NCBI GenBank assembly: GCA_004026145.2
Contig: CP034986.1
Location: 6,936,929-7,000,928, forward strand
Direction: 5' to 3'
DNA: 64,000 bases
Origin: Takifugu bimaculatus
Lineage: Eukaryota > Chordata > Actinopteri > Tetraodontiformes > Tetraodontidae
Shown one piece after another: positions 13,393 through 42,363 of the stretch (the first letter of the stretch is position 1; each line of letters starts with the position of its first letter). The notes under the pieces are model-generated. The model was not told where the DNA came from and ran no database searches. It saw nothing but the letters and a program-made list of their open reading frames with translations. Both the position numbers and the translations under genes were made by a program.

Positions 13393-14236
13393 TCCGACCC
13401 TGACCGGCCATCAGTGCCGATGACGGAGTATTGATCAAGGCTCTGTCACCATAGAAACGGCCATTTGGGAGGACAGGCGAGGGTGCGCGTGTGTCAAAGT
13501 GGGAAGACTTACTTCAAGGTGGCTCGTCAGATTGTGTGTGTGTTTGTGTGTGTGTGAAATGTCAGCTACGGCGTGTTTTTGCACCCGTTGCCAATTAAAA
13601 GGTCATCGACCAAAACGGAAACATTCCGAAAGTGCTGCGTCCGATTTAAATTAACATTGATAAATGTTTAATGACGAGACGTCACAATAATTGCCGCAAA
13701 CAAGCAGTGGCGGCGCTGCGTCACCCGGTCGCTCCCGTTAGCTTAGCGCTGCACGGACGTGGCGTTAGCTGGACTCGCGTCCGATCGCTGCCTCCAATAT
13801 CTCTAGTTAATGAGGTAAAGTCGAAACATTTGCTCCGCCTGACGGCGCCTCGGTTCCGCCGCCGTCCCCCCTCTGAGAACTGCAGCTAATTCTAGAAGAC
13901 GCCGTTAGCCGCCTGTCATTTTCCCCCCTCTTTCTCCTGCGTTCTCTCCGTTAGCGGAAGAATCCTGTAACCTGGCTTGTGTTCGTCAGGCCAGGTATGA
14001 ATGAAGAGTTGAGGCTGTTTACCTCCAGCGGTATGCGGAGTGGGTCGTCCATTGATCAGACCGTCGTCGGCTTGATCCCCGTTGCCTTGACGGCATGTTA
14101 AGTTGTCCTTGAACGCATCGCTAATATGGAGGTTAGCGCTGTGGCTGCTTATGTGCAACCTGTGCCCGCCTGCCACGCCGGACCTTTAGGACTGACGTCT
14201 GACGGTTACGCTGGTTGTCAGCGGCGGGCGATGACG

Positions 14237-14271
<35 letters not shown>

Positions 14272-14411
14272 GGGGGTCAAAGGTCTTTTACCTGTGAGAG
14301 TGTGTTTGGGTTCGGAGCCCGAGGAGGTTGAATGGACTCGTTTCTATTTAAGGGTCTGAATGCAGTCAAGGTTAAGAGTTAACAAATGGATGTAGGTCAG
14401 TGGACTGACAG

Positions 14412-14453
<42 letters not shown>

Positions 14454-14601
14454 AGGTTTGTGTATTAGCGAGTGTGTGCATGAGTGCAGGTAGCCTACGC
14501 CGTGCACGCGTGCGTGACCCGCTCTTTGTTCCTGCGCTCGGTGCGGAGAGGAGAGTGGACCATTGACGAGGATTAATGCCCGACATATGGCAACCCTACG
14601 G

Positions 14602-14615
14602 GAGAGAGAGAGAGA

Positions 14616-14694
<79 letters not shown>
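14602..14694. repeat. Compound (GA)7(CA)39 microsatellite
   Basis: GA repeat switches to a CA repeat at 14616 without a spacer. A TG array lies close by at 14413-14450. Confidence 0.96.
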
Positions 14695-14697
<3 letters not shown>

Positions 14698-14951
14698 GCA
14701 GTCATTACTCTGAACAAAGAACTGTAAGGCTAATGAGAAGGCAATATCATATGTCCTTAGCCCAAACCCACACACACACACCTTCGATGCCCATGAATGC
14801 ACACACACCTGGTACTGTAACACACGTTGTACTGTGGATAAACGTGTGTGTGTGTGTGTGCGTGCAAGGGTTGAAAGGTAGCAGCAGGCGTGTTGATGGA
14901 AAGGTTAGGATATTTGAATATAGACACCTGGTTGCCGTACAGGTGTGTGTG

Positions 14952-14983
<32 letters not shown>

Positions 14984-16196
14984 AGGTTAGACAGAGTTCA
15001 GGTGAAGAGTGAGGGTTCATGTTTTTTAGTCTGAGTGTTTTATAAGCTGTGGCACCGTCACTGTGGGGGACAAAATGTCTCCAATATTGCAAATTAAAAT
15101 GAAAAGACTTAAGGCTGAAGATGAAAAATATGTCCTCTCATATGTGTGTGTGTGTGTGTGAGAGAGAGTGTGTGTGTGTCCTCTCACGTACAAGCTCGCA
15201 CCTCAGAGACATTTTCTCCACACGTTTTTAACACTTTTCTCTCTGTACAGTTGGGACGTGACCTCACAAGAGGCTGAAAACCCAGACTGGACTCTCTAAT
15301 CTGGGCTTCATTCACGGCTCTGTGCCTTCAAACCTCGACACGCGCAGGTTCTGCTCCAAATCCAACTCGGCAACCGACTCAAATTAGCATCATTTCAGTA
15401 GTCCCTTTATTGTTGGGTTGGATTTAGTGTGTTCTGGGTCTTGTACAGGTTTCAGGTCTCTCTCTCTTCCTCCCTCTCTAGGTGTAAATGACTTTGGACG
15501 GCCATCTGTTACTTTGCCACCCTGCAGAGAGTTGGCCTGCATGCACACCTCCTTCATGTTGGGTTGCGTGCACGTGTGTGTTCCCGCTTGTTTGTGCCTA
15601 CATGCACATGCATAACACACTCGTGTGTGTGTGTGTGTGAGGCTGATTAAAAAGGAGAGAGGCTGGTGTTGGGAACGCACATCCAGGCATTTGGACATGT
15701 AGAACACGGATCCTGTGCTTGTTTGCAGGCGTGACGCATTAGCGTTAGCGTTAGCATATCTGGCAGCGCTGCAGCACCTCGGCTCCTCTTACGTCCTGAT
15801 TTTTTTTTTTTGAGGCCACAAAAAAATGTATTGAAATGGTTATTTTTGAGCGTTCCAGCCGGTTTGCGCTGCTTCCCTTTCTTACGTCAGCTCTGGTTCT
15901 GTGGCGGCCGAACGCGTCGATGGCATCGAGCTCCGCCTGGCGTTGACTCCCGCTGGGCCCGGCACTCGGAGGCGTCGCGGTAACGCCGCGGGCAGATCGT
16001 TTCCTTCCCGGAGACACCGGGCGGCCAATCAGACGTCAGCCCAGACTTCCAGTCAATCAAGAATTTTATTAAAATACAAACAGATTAAAATACAAACAGA
16101 TTCACTCGTAAATGCAGATAGTTTGAAGGAATCTGTAGTTTCTGTGGTTTAGATTCTGTGTTATGGATCTCTCTCTCTCTCCGTCTCCCCCTCCAG

Positions 16197-33068
<16,872 letters not shown>

Positions 33069-33350
33069 ACAGGACGCCATCACTTCACTCGTTCCCCTTC
33101 CACTCCTGCACAAGAGTCCACCAGCCCACCTCAACGAACCCTCCCCCCCCCCCCCCCCCCCCCCCCTCCCAGCGTGGGATCCTCTTCTCTACGAGCTAAC
33201 TTTGATATTTGGGGAAAACTAGGAGGAGCCACGCCCCCCTGATTTGGACCAATGGGGCGTCAGCATTTGTTTTCTCCCTTTTCTTTCCATCACCGTTCGC
33301 TTATTTGTTTCTAAAACTGACAAAATAAAACCATCCCAGTCGTGATTTGA
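33069..33350 (+). other. dach2 3' UTR (predicted)
   Basis: Follows the TGA at 33066-33068. It contains a C24 homopolymer at 33143-33166 and an AATAAA at 33324-33329, the first poly(A) signal after the stop. The end point is approximate. Confidence 0.5.
33324..33329 (+). terminator. dach2 poly(A) signal AATAAA
   Basis: Canonical AATAAA about 255 nt after the dach2 stop, the first on this strand. A GT-rich stretch follows at about 33350-33370, as expected of a downstream element. Confidence 0.5.
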
Positions 33351-34183
33351 GGGGGGGTGGGGGGGGGTGAACCGCAACAGGACCAGCGACAGACCTTAGT
33401 CTGACTAAAGCTGGTCCGGTGACGTCGTGACGGGCTCCCACAGGACTGGTCCGGAACGCCGGGAACGGAGGAAGACGGGACACGAAGAAGACATTTGACA
33501 AAGACAAGGAAAACAGCTCTGGATGCTATTTCTGTCTCCATTTTTTCCTCCATACAAGGACTGAAAAAAAGTGCATGGGAAAAGTGATGCTGTATCAAAT
33601 GTACACCCCTGAGCGCTCACTTTCTGTCTCCTCCTCCTCCTCTTTTGGAACTCATCCCTCTCTTCCTCTCTCTGCTCTCCTCTGAAGAGGCCTTCCTCTC
33701 CACATGTTTAACGCAGCTTTTAATGTATTTTCTATCTATTAATTTGTGAAATCAAGTGACGCTGAACTTAAAACAACCCTTTTTTTTTTTTATTTTACAA
33801 CGGAGTGATTTTTAGACCTTCTGCCCTAAAAAGGGGACGTCGGAATTTTCTTCCCTCGAGCTTCAGAAATTCGCCTCAAAGACGAGCTGCAAATCATCCG
33901 ACCGTGGACTGAAGAACCTCTCCTGGGGTCCCTCAATGGGACCTCCGACTTGTGTTGCAGTTTGTTTATGCCACCGCGTGTTTTGTTTATTACTAGTTGA
34001 ACTCTGTACGGACGGGTTCAGGGGGCAGGGCTTTGGGGGGCGGGGCTTGGGGGGATTTCCTGTAGATAGAAGCAACGTTCAGTGTTTTGTTTTATTCTTC
34101 CTGATGATCTCAGTCTGTCACTGTTCTCTGGATTTGAGCTGACTGCAAATATACAGTATTATAATGATAGTGTCCTATGGTTG

Positions 34184-34223
<40 letters not shown>

Positions 34224-34606
34224 CCCCTCAGAATCCAGATTCAGCGTGCTTCTGAAAAGGTGTTTGCATCACGCGCTCTTGCTTATTCTCGGCTGGCTGC
34301 CGATTGGCTGCCGACCGGCGGGACACGGTCCTGTGACCTCTGACCTGGTGATTCCTCCACGGCACCGGCAGCTTTTTACGACATCGACCCGTGGCGCTAA
34401 AGGGAAGGAGGGACCGGGGACGGCCTCTTTCTCCGTATTTGGAATTCAGCGGGCAGCGTTTTTTTGCTCCCATTCCCATCGTGTAAAATGATCATTGTGA
34501 GATTGTGGCGCGCTCACACGTGTGAGGAGTTAGCTTAAAAACTAGCCGACTTGTTGGTATTACAGATGGGCCGTTTGGTATTCTGTAATGTATTTTGTGA
34601 GCGGAT

Positions 34607-34608
<2 letters not shown>

Positions 34609-34671
<63 letters not shown>
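34609..34671. repeat. (AC)31 microsatellite
   Basis: Uninterrupted array of about 63 bp in the dach2-cnpy3 intergenic region. Confidence 0.97.
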
Positions 34672-34673
<2 letters not shown>

Positions 34674-36698
34674 CCATGTTCCATTAAGACTGTATATTTA
34701 CTCTGCATTATGGGGTTAATGAGGTGAAACCTTTCCGTCTCTCTCACCGTCTCCCTCACTAATGGAGCTCTACCACTCTCATTCCTCCTTCTCATACCAT
34801 ATTTAATTCCCTCTCTCATTCCCGATCATTCCTAATATCACTGTTTTGATCTCTGTCTTCCATCTGTCCATCCCGTTTCATCTCCTCTGTTTCTCTTTCC
34901 ATCTCTCTCGCTTTACCAAATAGCTGATGTCACTTTTTCCATTTCCCCTTAATGGAGGCAGAAACACAGAGTGATGGACGGAGGAGGAGAAACGGTGAGC
35001 TATGAAGAAGGATGGACGGAGAGTGGAGGAGGAAACAAGGTGGAATGAAAAGGTGACAGCGAGGAGGAAAGATGAAAGAATCAAAGAGAGGGGAGGAAGG
35101 GAGGAGAGCATGATGGAGCGTGACGCCAGGGATGACGGGATAATGAGAAGGTAAAAAGTGAGAGGACGAAGCGCGACCCATCATGGAGGTATCCATTATT
35201 GATCACCAATCCGTCCGGAATCAGGGCCTCGCAAACAACTCCTGTCCTGGAGGAACTGGACAGGAACCGTGTGACCCGTCTCGGGTACCATCAGCTGGGT
35301 GTTAAGGCCTGGATGAGCTGCTGAAGGCCCCTGTTCTGGATCAGACCAGCAGGTTGCTCATGTCCTCCATACTTCTGCCAGACCCCCCCCCACCAGGTCG
35401 GTCCAGGGCAGAGAACAAGACGCCTTTGAGCCAATCTGGGCACATTTTTGCCTTAATTCGACCTCAAATATTCAGTTTTCCCACAAAAAGTATGTATTAT
35501 GTATTATGGACAGTCCCAAGAACCCAGCGAAGGACATTCCTCAGTCCGGAATGAAGATTTCCCCATCATGGAACCATCCCGCTGAATAAAAAACATCCAA
35601 TAACAACAAATCTGGGGTTTGTGAGAAAAGCTGAGGAACCAGACCTGCAAAACGGATCGAAAATCAAAGTTTGTAGTCAAGCGCATCCATCTGTAAAATC
35701 TACTCAGCGGTAATTTACCTAATTTGACCTGTTCTTGTTTTGAAAGTTGCAAATTACAGAGAAATATTTCAAACAGTGCCTGGAAAGAGGAAAACTGTAA
35801 AAAAAGGAAATAAAAAAGACAGGAAAGAGACAAAATGTAGGAGGGAAGATGGGATTAGAAGAAGAGGATGAAATTAAAGAGGGAAGAAAGGTGGGAGAAA
35901 GACAAAAAGAGTGAAAATGTGCTGAAAGTAGAGAAATAATGAACACAAAATGGTTGAGTGAAATGATGGAGGGATGAAAGGAAGGAGCGTGAAGAGAACA
36001 GAGACATTCCCAGACAGCGCGCGCGCACACACACACACACACAGACACACACACACACACCTCAGTTTGGAAGGAAACTCCCTTTCTAATTTTCCTCATA
36101 AAGACTAATGAAGACTAATGACAGAGCGAGTGTGTGTGTGTGAGTAATTGTGGTTAATTCCTACATGGGCCTCAGATGACAGATGTGTGTGTGTGTGTGT
36201 GGGGGGGGGGAGGAGCAGATCCTGCCTGCACAAAGTAATGATGTACCTGTCTGTTTTCATGAGGAACCAAAGTGTCGACGCTCGAGAGAAACGAGGAAGA
36301 GTAGAAGGAGCCAAACTAGCAACTCCTCCTCAGGAAGCACGGGTCAGTTCAGCGTGACGGGCACGCCGATTTCTGAGTGTGTGGATGAAGAGTGGTGACA
36401 GACGCCGCGGCTACGCGTGAAGCGTGACATCGCTGCTGCCTGCTAATAAATTCAAAGAAGAAGAACGTGACGCTGAGGAAAGTCAAGCAGAAAGTGTGTG
36501 TGTGTGTGTGTGTTGTAAATTAAATAAACCAGACTGGAATAAACGGTCAGACCAGCATATATTCATTACATCGCCACCATTTGTTCAACGGCCCACATAA
36601 CCCTCCAGACCTTATCACACGTTGATCATTCCGCGACTATGATGCGCATTGCTGCCACCCACCGGCCTGTGCCGGTACTGCACACAAACACAGCATAG

Positions 36699-36714
36699 CC
36701 ACAAGAGGGCAGCA
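36699..36714 (+). promoter_or_regulatory. CTCF-like motif
   Basis: CCACAAGAGGGCAGCA, a close fit to the CTCF core, in the dach2-cnpy3 intergenic region. Confidence 0.55.
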
Positions 36715-38372
36715 GAGAGAAGCGTAGAAGAGATTATTATGGCCTGATTAAAAAGATCGGTATCGGTGCAGATGTCTTCATTTTAGGTAGTTTGATACAC
36801 CGAAGACTTTAAGAAAAAAAAAGCCTCCGCTCGTGCGAAACTAGAGCCCCTGAACTCCTGCAGGTCTCCACGATCACCAGAATCTTCACCACCAAGAAAA
36901 ATAAAATAAGCCGATGAAACAATAAACAGCAGCCTGATTAAGCTACTTTCATCCATCCTGCGTTGCCTTTTTTCCCATCTCTCCCTCCAGTTCCCCCTCA
37001 AAACACACAAATACTGTGTAGACAAATCAGACGCACACCGACACCCACATTCCTGTCCTTTTCCTCACAAAGGCGCACACACGCACAAGCACAACAAACA
37101 CTTGTCATTGGTCATTTATTCTATGCCTTAACAACAGATTTGTTTTAGTTCTTCCTGTCATCCGCCTATTTGACTTGATGGATGGAGGGTGGTGACACAA
37201 AACACCTGCCCCCCACCCCCCCCCCCACACACACACACACAGGTCCTCGTGTGTTTATCGTTCCTAGCTTACAAGGATCAGATGTAAAAATAGCCACATG
37301 TGATCGGATTTTTCCTCCTCTTCTGCCGTGGTTGACTTTATGGCCTTCGCAGTAAACAAACTGTTTATCTCCATAGAGTGGAAACGGACAGGCGGTCTGG
37401 GGGGGGGGGGGGGGGGGCAGAGGAGGACGAGGAGGATGTGACCCGCTGGCTGAAGGCCGGGAAGTGGGAATACTGCGCTCCGAAGCATTAAGTACACGCC
37501 TGTTTAACAAGCAAATCTGGGATTAGCTACCGACTACATTAGCGCCCGGTGTGTAGCGTCAATGCTGCCCGAAAAGAGGTAATTATGGCAACACAATTAC
37601 ACGGAATAAAGATCTATTCCAGCAGGCTGTGGCCACCATCACAAACAGAGGAACGACTATTTCTGTCCGAATTCAAGGGGGCGACAAAGTGAGCGTGTGT
37701 GTGTCCCATATGGCGCCATGGGAACAAAACACACACTCAGACCCACAACAAAACCGGACTATTAGCATTTATACCAAATTAGATCCTTTAGAAAAAAAAC
37801 AACAAAGGCTTGGCAGGTGGAAGAGGGCGTAGGGATACAGAAGAAAGGACGGGAATTAAAATAAAAGGGGTGAAATAAATATGGAGGGAGAGCATGTGAG
37901 GTGGAAATGGATGGATGAATTAAAAGAGGCCCGCTGGGAGTGTGTGTGTTGTTTTAGCTGGGTGGCCTGGAATCTCTGCTGACCTCTACAAAGATAACAG
38001 CGGGTCATCGCTCAAACTTTCAAATCTGCTCTGCTCATTTTTGGGCCGCGGCGATCTGAAAAAGCAGATGGAGGCAGAGACGGCGCGGCGACAGCGGCCC
38101 CGCCGTTTGTTGACCCCTCTGGAAGGAACGGAAACGAGCGCCGCGAAAACTGAGAAATTCATTTGGCAAATATTTATTTTTGCTCCATTGAGTCTTTTAT
38201 CCAAGTCGAGATTTTTCACTTAGACCAAGGAAGAGAGGGAAAAGTAAACAGGATTTGGCAGCGCTGCTTTCTTTTAACATTAATGCCAAGAAACGAGGGG
38301 GGGGGGGAAGCACTTTGAACGGGCTTGAAAGGGAGAGTTTTTGCAGAAAGTTAGAGCCGCTCGACTTTGGAC

Positions 38373-38386
38373 ACAATAAGTATTGT
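38373..38386. promoter_or_regulatory. SOX-type palindrome ACAAT-N4-ATTGT
   Basis: Perfect inverted pair of SOX half-sites with a 4-bp spacer, followed by CTAATTAT (homeodomain-type) at 38393-38400. Candidate enhancer element, no functional proof. Confidence 0.35.
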
Positions 38387-40048
38387 GCAGGGCTAATTAT
38401 TTATAGCAGATGTGGCCGTGCACGCGCGCTAACTTAACCCATTTCTGCGAAAACGGATCCAAGAAAGGGTAGAACGACCTCGAGCGCTTCGGGTCGTCTG
38501 CACCTTAGAGGGAAGGAAAACAGACAGGAACGGAGCGGCGGCCGGAGGGACGCGAGAGGCGAGAGGCCGGGCGGGAGCGTGAGGCGCGTGGCGCCGTCTT
38601 CTCGCCGCTCTCTTGTCATTTGGCAGCCTAAATGTGCAAAGGTCAGCCGTTGTAAATGCTGTGGGGGTGGGGGGGGGGGGTATGCAAATGTGTGCGAGAC
38701 AGTCAGACAGTAGTGTGAAGCCTTGCATGTCACACCTTTCTGCTCTAAATGCCACGCAGCCCGCCATTAGCGTCGTGGCGGGATCCTCCCCGCGGGGCTG
38801 GAGGCTGCGGACGCACGTGCCAATGCGGCCTCCGAGCCGGGAAGGTTGGGGGGGGGGGGCGGCGTGCTGAGGAGACACGCTCAGGTGCACGCTACACTCA
38901 CAATAATCCCGATTCTCCAAACTTGAAACGCATTCAAATGTCATCTTGTTCTGGTCTCTGGGGACGAAGACGCGGAGCGAATGCGTCGGGACGCCCGCTG
39001 CGGCGCCGCCCGCGCCCGCGTGTTTCGGGCCGCGTCCCAGTTGCGCGCGTCTCCCCGGTATTGGGAGGCAGGTGAAGGGTGTCTGGTGACAAAATACCTC
39101 GCGTGTAGCCTATTTTCCAGGTTTTGACCTTCCCTGAACACGCCGCCGCGAGGAGAACGAAGATGAATTGGAGCAGCGAGGCTGTCCGCGTGAAAACGGG
39201 GGGGGTGGGGGCTCTTCGACGTCCACGAGGATTTGTCTTATTTTCCAGTATTTGTCTCATTTTCTCCATTTGCAGGCCCTTTTTCCCCTCCCTCTCAGCT
39301 CCACGGTGATGGAGCGCCGGAGGTCACGGCGAGGCGCTCGCCTAAATTCTGCGGATGGCGGTTAGCGTAGCACCCGGGGAAAGAATTGACGTTAACCTGC
39401 ACCGCTCCAGCCAAGACGGTGGCCCGTTCTCGGGGGTCACCGAGGTTCAACCGTCCCCTCCTCGCACAAACATTTCTGCTCCCGGTCTCGCCGTTTCCAT
39501 CGCCTCCTTTTATTCCTCTGCTCGCCGGCACGTCGGGGTCAGGCTGGGGGGAGGCCGTCTAAATAAAATATGGGCAACAAACCGTAATGTGGGGCTAAAT
39601 CAAATCTACTCCCGAGGACGGTTATTCGCTGTCGACTTCACCAGTGCAGCGGCGGCTCCCCGTCGGGTCGCCGGCCCCCCCGCCACCTTAAGTGCTGGGA
39701 CGTGACGTGCAAGAAGTGCGAGCGCATTAAATAATGGCCGTGCGGTGGCCTCGTGTTCCCGCGCTGCAGGGTCCCAGCACAAACGGGTCCGGAGCGCCTC
39801 CACAGCCCATCTGACAGCGGGTCAGAGGGGTCCATTAACGCAGCGTTCAAGGAGCAGCGACTGTCGCGATGTGGGTCTAGGACACTGCAGTGTCCAATGA
39901 CCTTTGACCTCTACGATCCATATTCAACCTTCCAAGAGGAGACGGGAGCCAACCTGCACAATTGCACTCAACGAAGGCTGCTTATTAATATCGCCGAGCG
40001 TCTGCCATTATGGAGATTTTCCACAGATATATAAGTAACATGTGCTGG

Positions 40049-40050
<2 letters not shown>

Positions 40051-40100
<50 letters not shown>
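40051..40100. repeat. (AC)25 microsatellite
   Basis: Uninterrupted 50-bp AC array. Confidence 0.97.
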
Positions 40101-40104
<4 letters not shown>

Positions 40105-41820
40105 TTGAGATGTTAGGAAGAATCAATATTTCTGTTCAAATGGCCGTTTCATTTCCTACAGATTAGAGGAGACTTTGTTCCATCTCCAACTGACCAGACA
40201 CACGGGCGCGCACGTACACACGCACGCACTTCACATCTAAGAGGAGTTCAGAGCAAGATGAAAGAAAATGCTTGTCAAAGACGGCCCAATTCATGGCGAT
40301 GTCTACTGTATTAGTCAATAGGTCCCCAGAGAGCCTCCTCAGCCTGGTAACCAGGGGCAACAGCAGCACACAAGTGCACCTGCACAATACCTTCAGATAT
40401 AATATACACTATTTACAATATATATAAGACAGCTGATATATTTACAGAATATATAATGTGTACAAATATATACAGGATTCAATGTTTCCAATCATTTATC
40501 AATTAATCAAGTAATGAACTGATCCACCAATCAGAGCAGTCACAAACTGTAAACGTGACAATGTTCCATCATAAAGTAATAAGTAATTTATTTACTTATA
40601 ATTGAACATTTTCACTTCCAAACGTCTTTAGCACCGAGCAGCTCAACATTTTCCTACCTTTGGAAGACTTCGTGTCCCGGGGCCAGGTTTGATGGGGAGG
40701 TTTTGTTCCAAAAGTTAGAAAAGCAGTTAGCATTATAGCTAATATTAGCGTCCTCGGAAAGACCAACCGGCGCGATATAACTTACGCAAAAAGGTCAAAA
40801 GAAGAAAGTAATCCAATTGTCGGGTTTAAGAGAGCACCGCCATTCGACATGTGCTCACCTGCAGAACGCCTAATTACCGAGAAGTCTAACCTTTGACCTT
40901 TAACTAAGCCCCGCCCACTCAGTTGGACCCATCAAAATACGAAAAACTTTTACAGCGGAGAGAACATTTTGAGTGTCACTTTAGCAAATAATGGAGAAAT
41001 CTACACGTTTTTACTCCTATTCCCAATGTATCGGACAAGACTTTGGGAAGTCACTAACACAAAACACCAAAATTACTATAATTTAGGACTAAACGCAACT
41101 CTAACCCGTGGCTCTGGCTCCATCTAGTGGTCAATATTTTACATTACACAAACAAGGACATCGCTAAAACGGATCATTTTAACGGACCTTTTGTAGCCGT
41201 TAAGCATATCAGCAAATGGTGATACTTGTGAAAACACTCCAATTTAGAAATGCAATCGGATCCGATTCTTCACATCTGTTTATTGATATAATAACACAGA
41301 CAGCGTCTTACTTCAGGAATAAAAATCTATAAAAACCGTTAAAACCAAATGCAAAAACAAAGCTTCACCCTCGGCTCAAGGGCCAACAGGCACACAACAG
41401 AACGCGTACATTTTAAATAGCAGCATCCGGACAACTGCACGCACAAAACACATCTATTCAACATAATACTTTGAAATAAATGAGACATTCTCAAAATTCA
41501 AAAAACTGAGACAGTCACGTTCGTATCATTGATTCCCCAGAGCTTCCACGGATATAAAATATTTTCAAACATTACTATATTGGTGTAACTGCAAGTTTAA
41601 CTTAATTTGTACATACACAAAGTTGTTTTTTTTTTCAATTATCTTTAAAAGCTTTCACATTATGGAAATTTCAATGCAATTTTCAATAAACACTGCAACA
41701 TGGATAGATACACTACGGATGGCAAAACTAAACATTAAAGGACAAAAGAAAAATAATTCTAACTCCAAGTTTTAGTATTCAGCCAAATGCAGCACCTGAC
41801 CGTTATTACAAAACATCCAT

Positions 41821-41826
41821 TTTATT
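41821..41826 (-). terminator. cnpy3 poly(A) signal (TTTATT on + strand)
   Basis: AATAAA on the - strand, about 236 nt past the cnpy3 stop. It is the first canonical signal I see downstream, which sets the 3' UTR at roughly 42061-41800. Confidence 0.45.
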
Positions 41827-42061
41827 TCCAAAGGAGAAATATTGCAAACGCGACTGATTGGATAAAATCAATGCTAGCAGTTAACATGGGAAAAGCAGGG
41901 GTTGCTAAAAGATTAGCTCGAGAAAATAAAATGGAATTAAAGACAGACAGAAGAAAGAAATCGTTGATGGTGCATTCAAGTATCAGAGATTCATTTGAAA
42001 GCGAAGCTGCAGCCGATAACTGCGACAATAATCTGATCACAACCCGTTTAACCCCAGGGAC

Positions 42062-42363
42062 TCACAGCTCCGTCTTCGGCCCAGACAGAGGCACCTGTGG
42101 CTGCATCTCATCCTCTGAAGACTGGCCCCCATCCGTCCTCTCCACAGGAGCTTTGCTCTTTTTCTTCTTCTTCACCTTCTCCTTCTTTTTCTTCAAGGCC
42201 TTCTCTCCCTCCCGAGCATCGTCTCCTCCGTCCTCTCCCTCCGAACTTTTCCCCTTTCCCTTCTTGCCCCCCTTCTTCTTTTTCTTCTTCTTCTTCTTGT
42301 CCTCTGTGATGGCTGCCTGGTCTCCCTTCTTCTTCCTTAGATTCCACTCCTCTTTCAAACAGG
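42062..42363 (-). CDS. cnpy3: cnpy3 exon 6 (Lys-rich tail and stop)
   Basis: Starts ACLKEEWNLRKKKGDQAA (last conserved Cys). It then becomes a Lys/Glu/Gly-rich tail with a run of nine Lys from an AAG-type trinucleotide repeat (about 42267-42297), and ends KTEL-TGA. In mammals the tail is also basic but shorter in Lys runs and ends DEL. Confidence 0.93.

Larger units (their letters stand above)
1..16196 (+). other. 5' non-coding region: probable dach2 intron 1 (or flank)
   Basis: No exon of the SKI/SNO/DAC box could be found in either strand here, and no other open frame resembles a known family. The stretch ends at a good acceptor (polypyrimidine CTCT tract then CTCCAG at 16191-16196), so at least its right part is dach2 intron 1. 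It is filled by TG/CA arrays, two minisatellites, purine-rich blocks and many TTAGC/GCTAA words. Long first introns are usual in DACH genes; whether position 1 lies inside intron 1 or upstream of exon 1 cannot be told. Confidence 0.6.
33351..41800. other. Intergenic region, dach2 to cnpy3 (tail to tail)
   Basis: No exon of a recognisable family on either strand. Contents: CA/TG arrays at 34187-34220, 34609-34671, 36024-36060 and 40051-40100; a G-run at 37400-37417; a GC-rich stretch at 38450-39360 with CpGs but no gene I can support; a SOX-type palindrome at 38373-38386; and an AT-rich part from 40380 to 41760. Confidence 0.6.

Noticed and set aside
34566..34590. Alternative dach2 last exon reading DGPFGIL-stop after TTACAG
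   Set aside because: Only the first two residues match the family, weaker than ESRAFLKTPMMF at 33031.
36330..36398. Possible terminal exon after TCCTCAG ending GGTGA with ISECVDEEW
   Set aside because: Does not resemble any DACH C-terminus, while 33031-33068 fits in both phase and sequence.
39355..39705. 116-codon open frame in the GC-rich region
   Set aside because: No recognisable domain and no matching neighbouring exon; CpG-rich DNA gives long chance frames.
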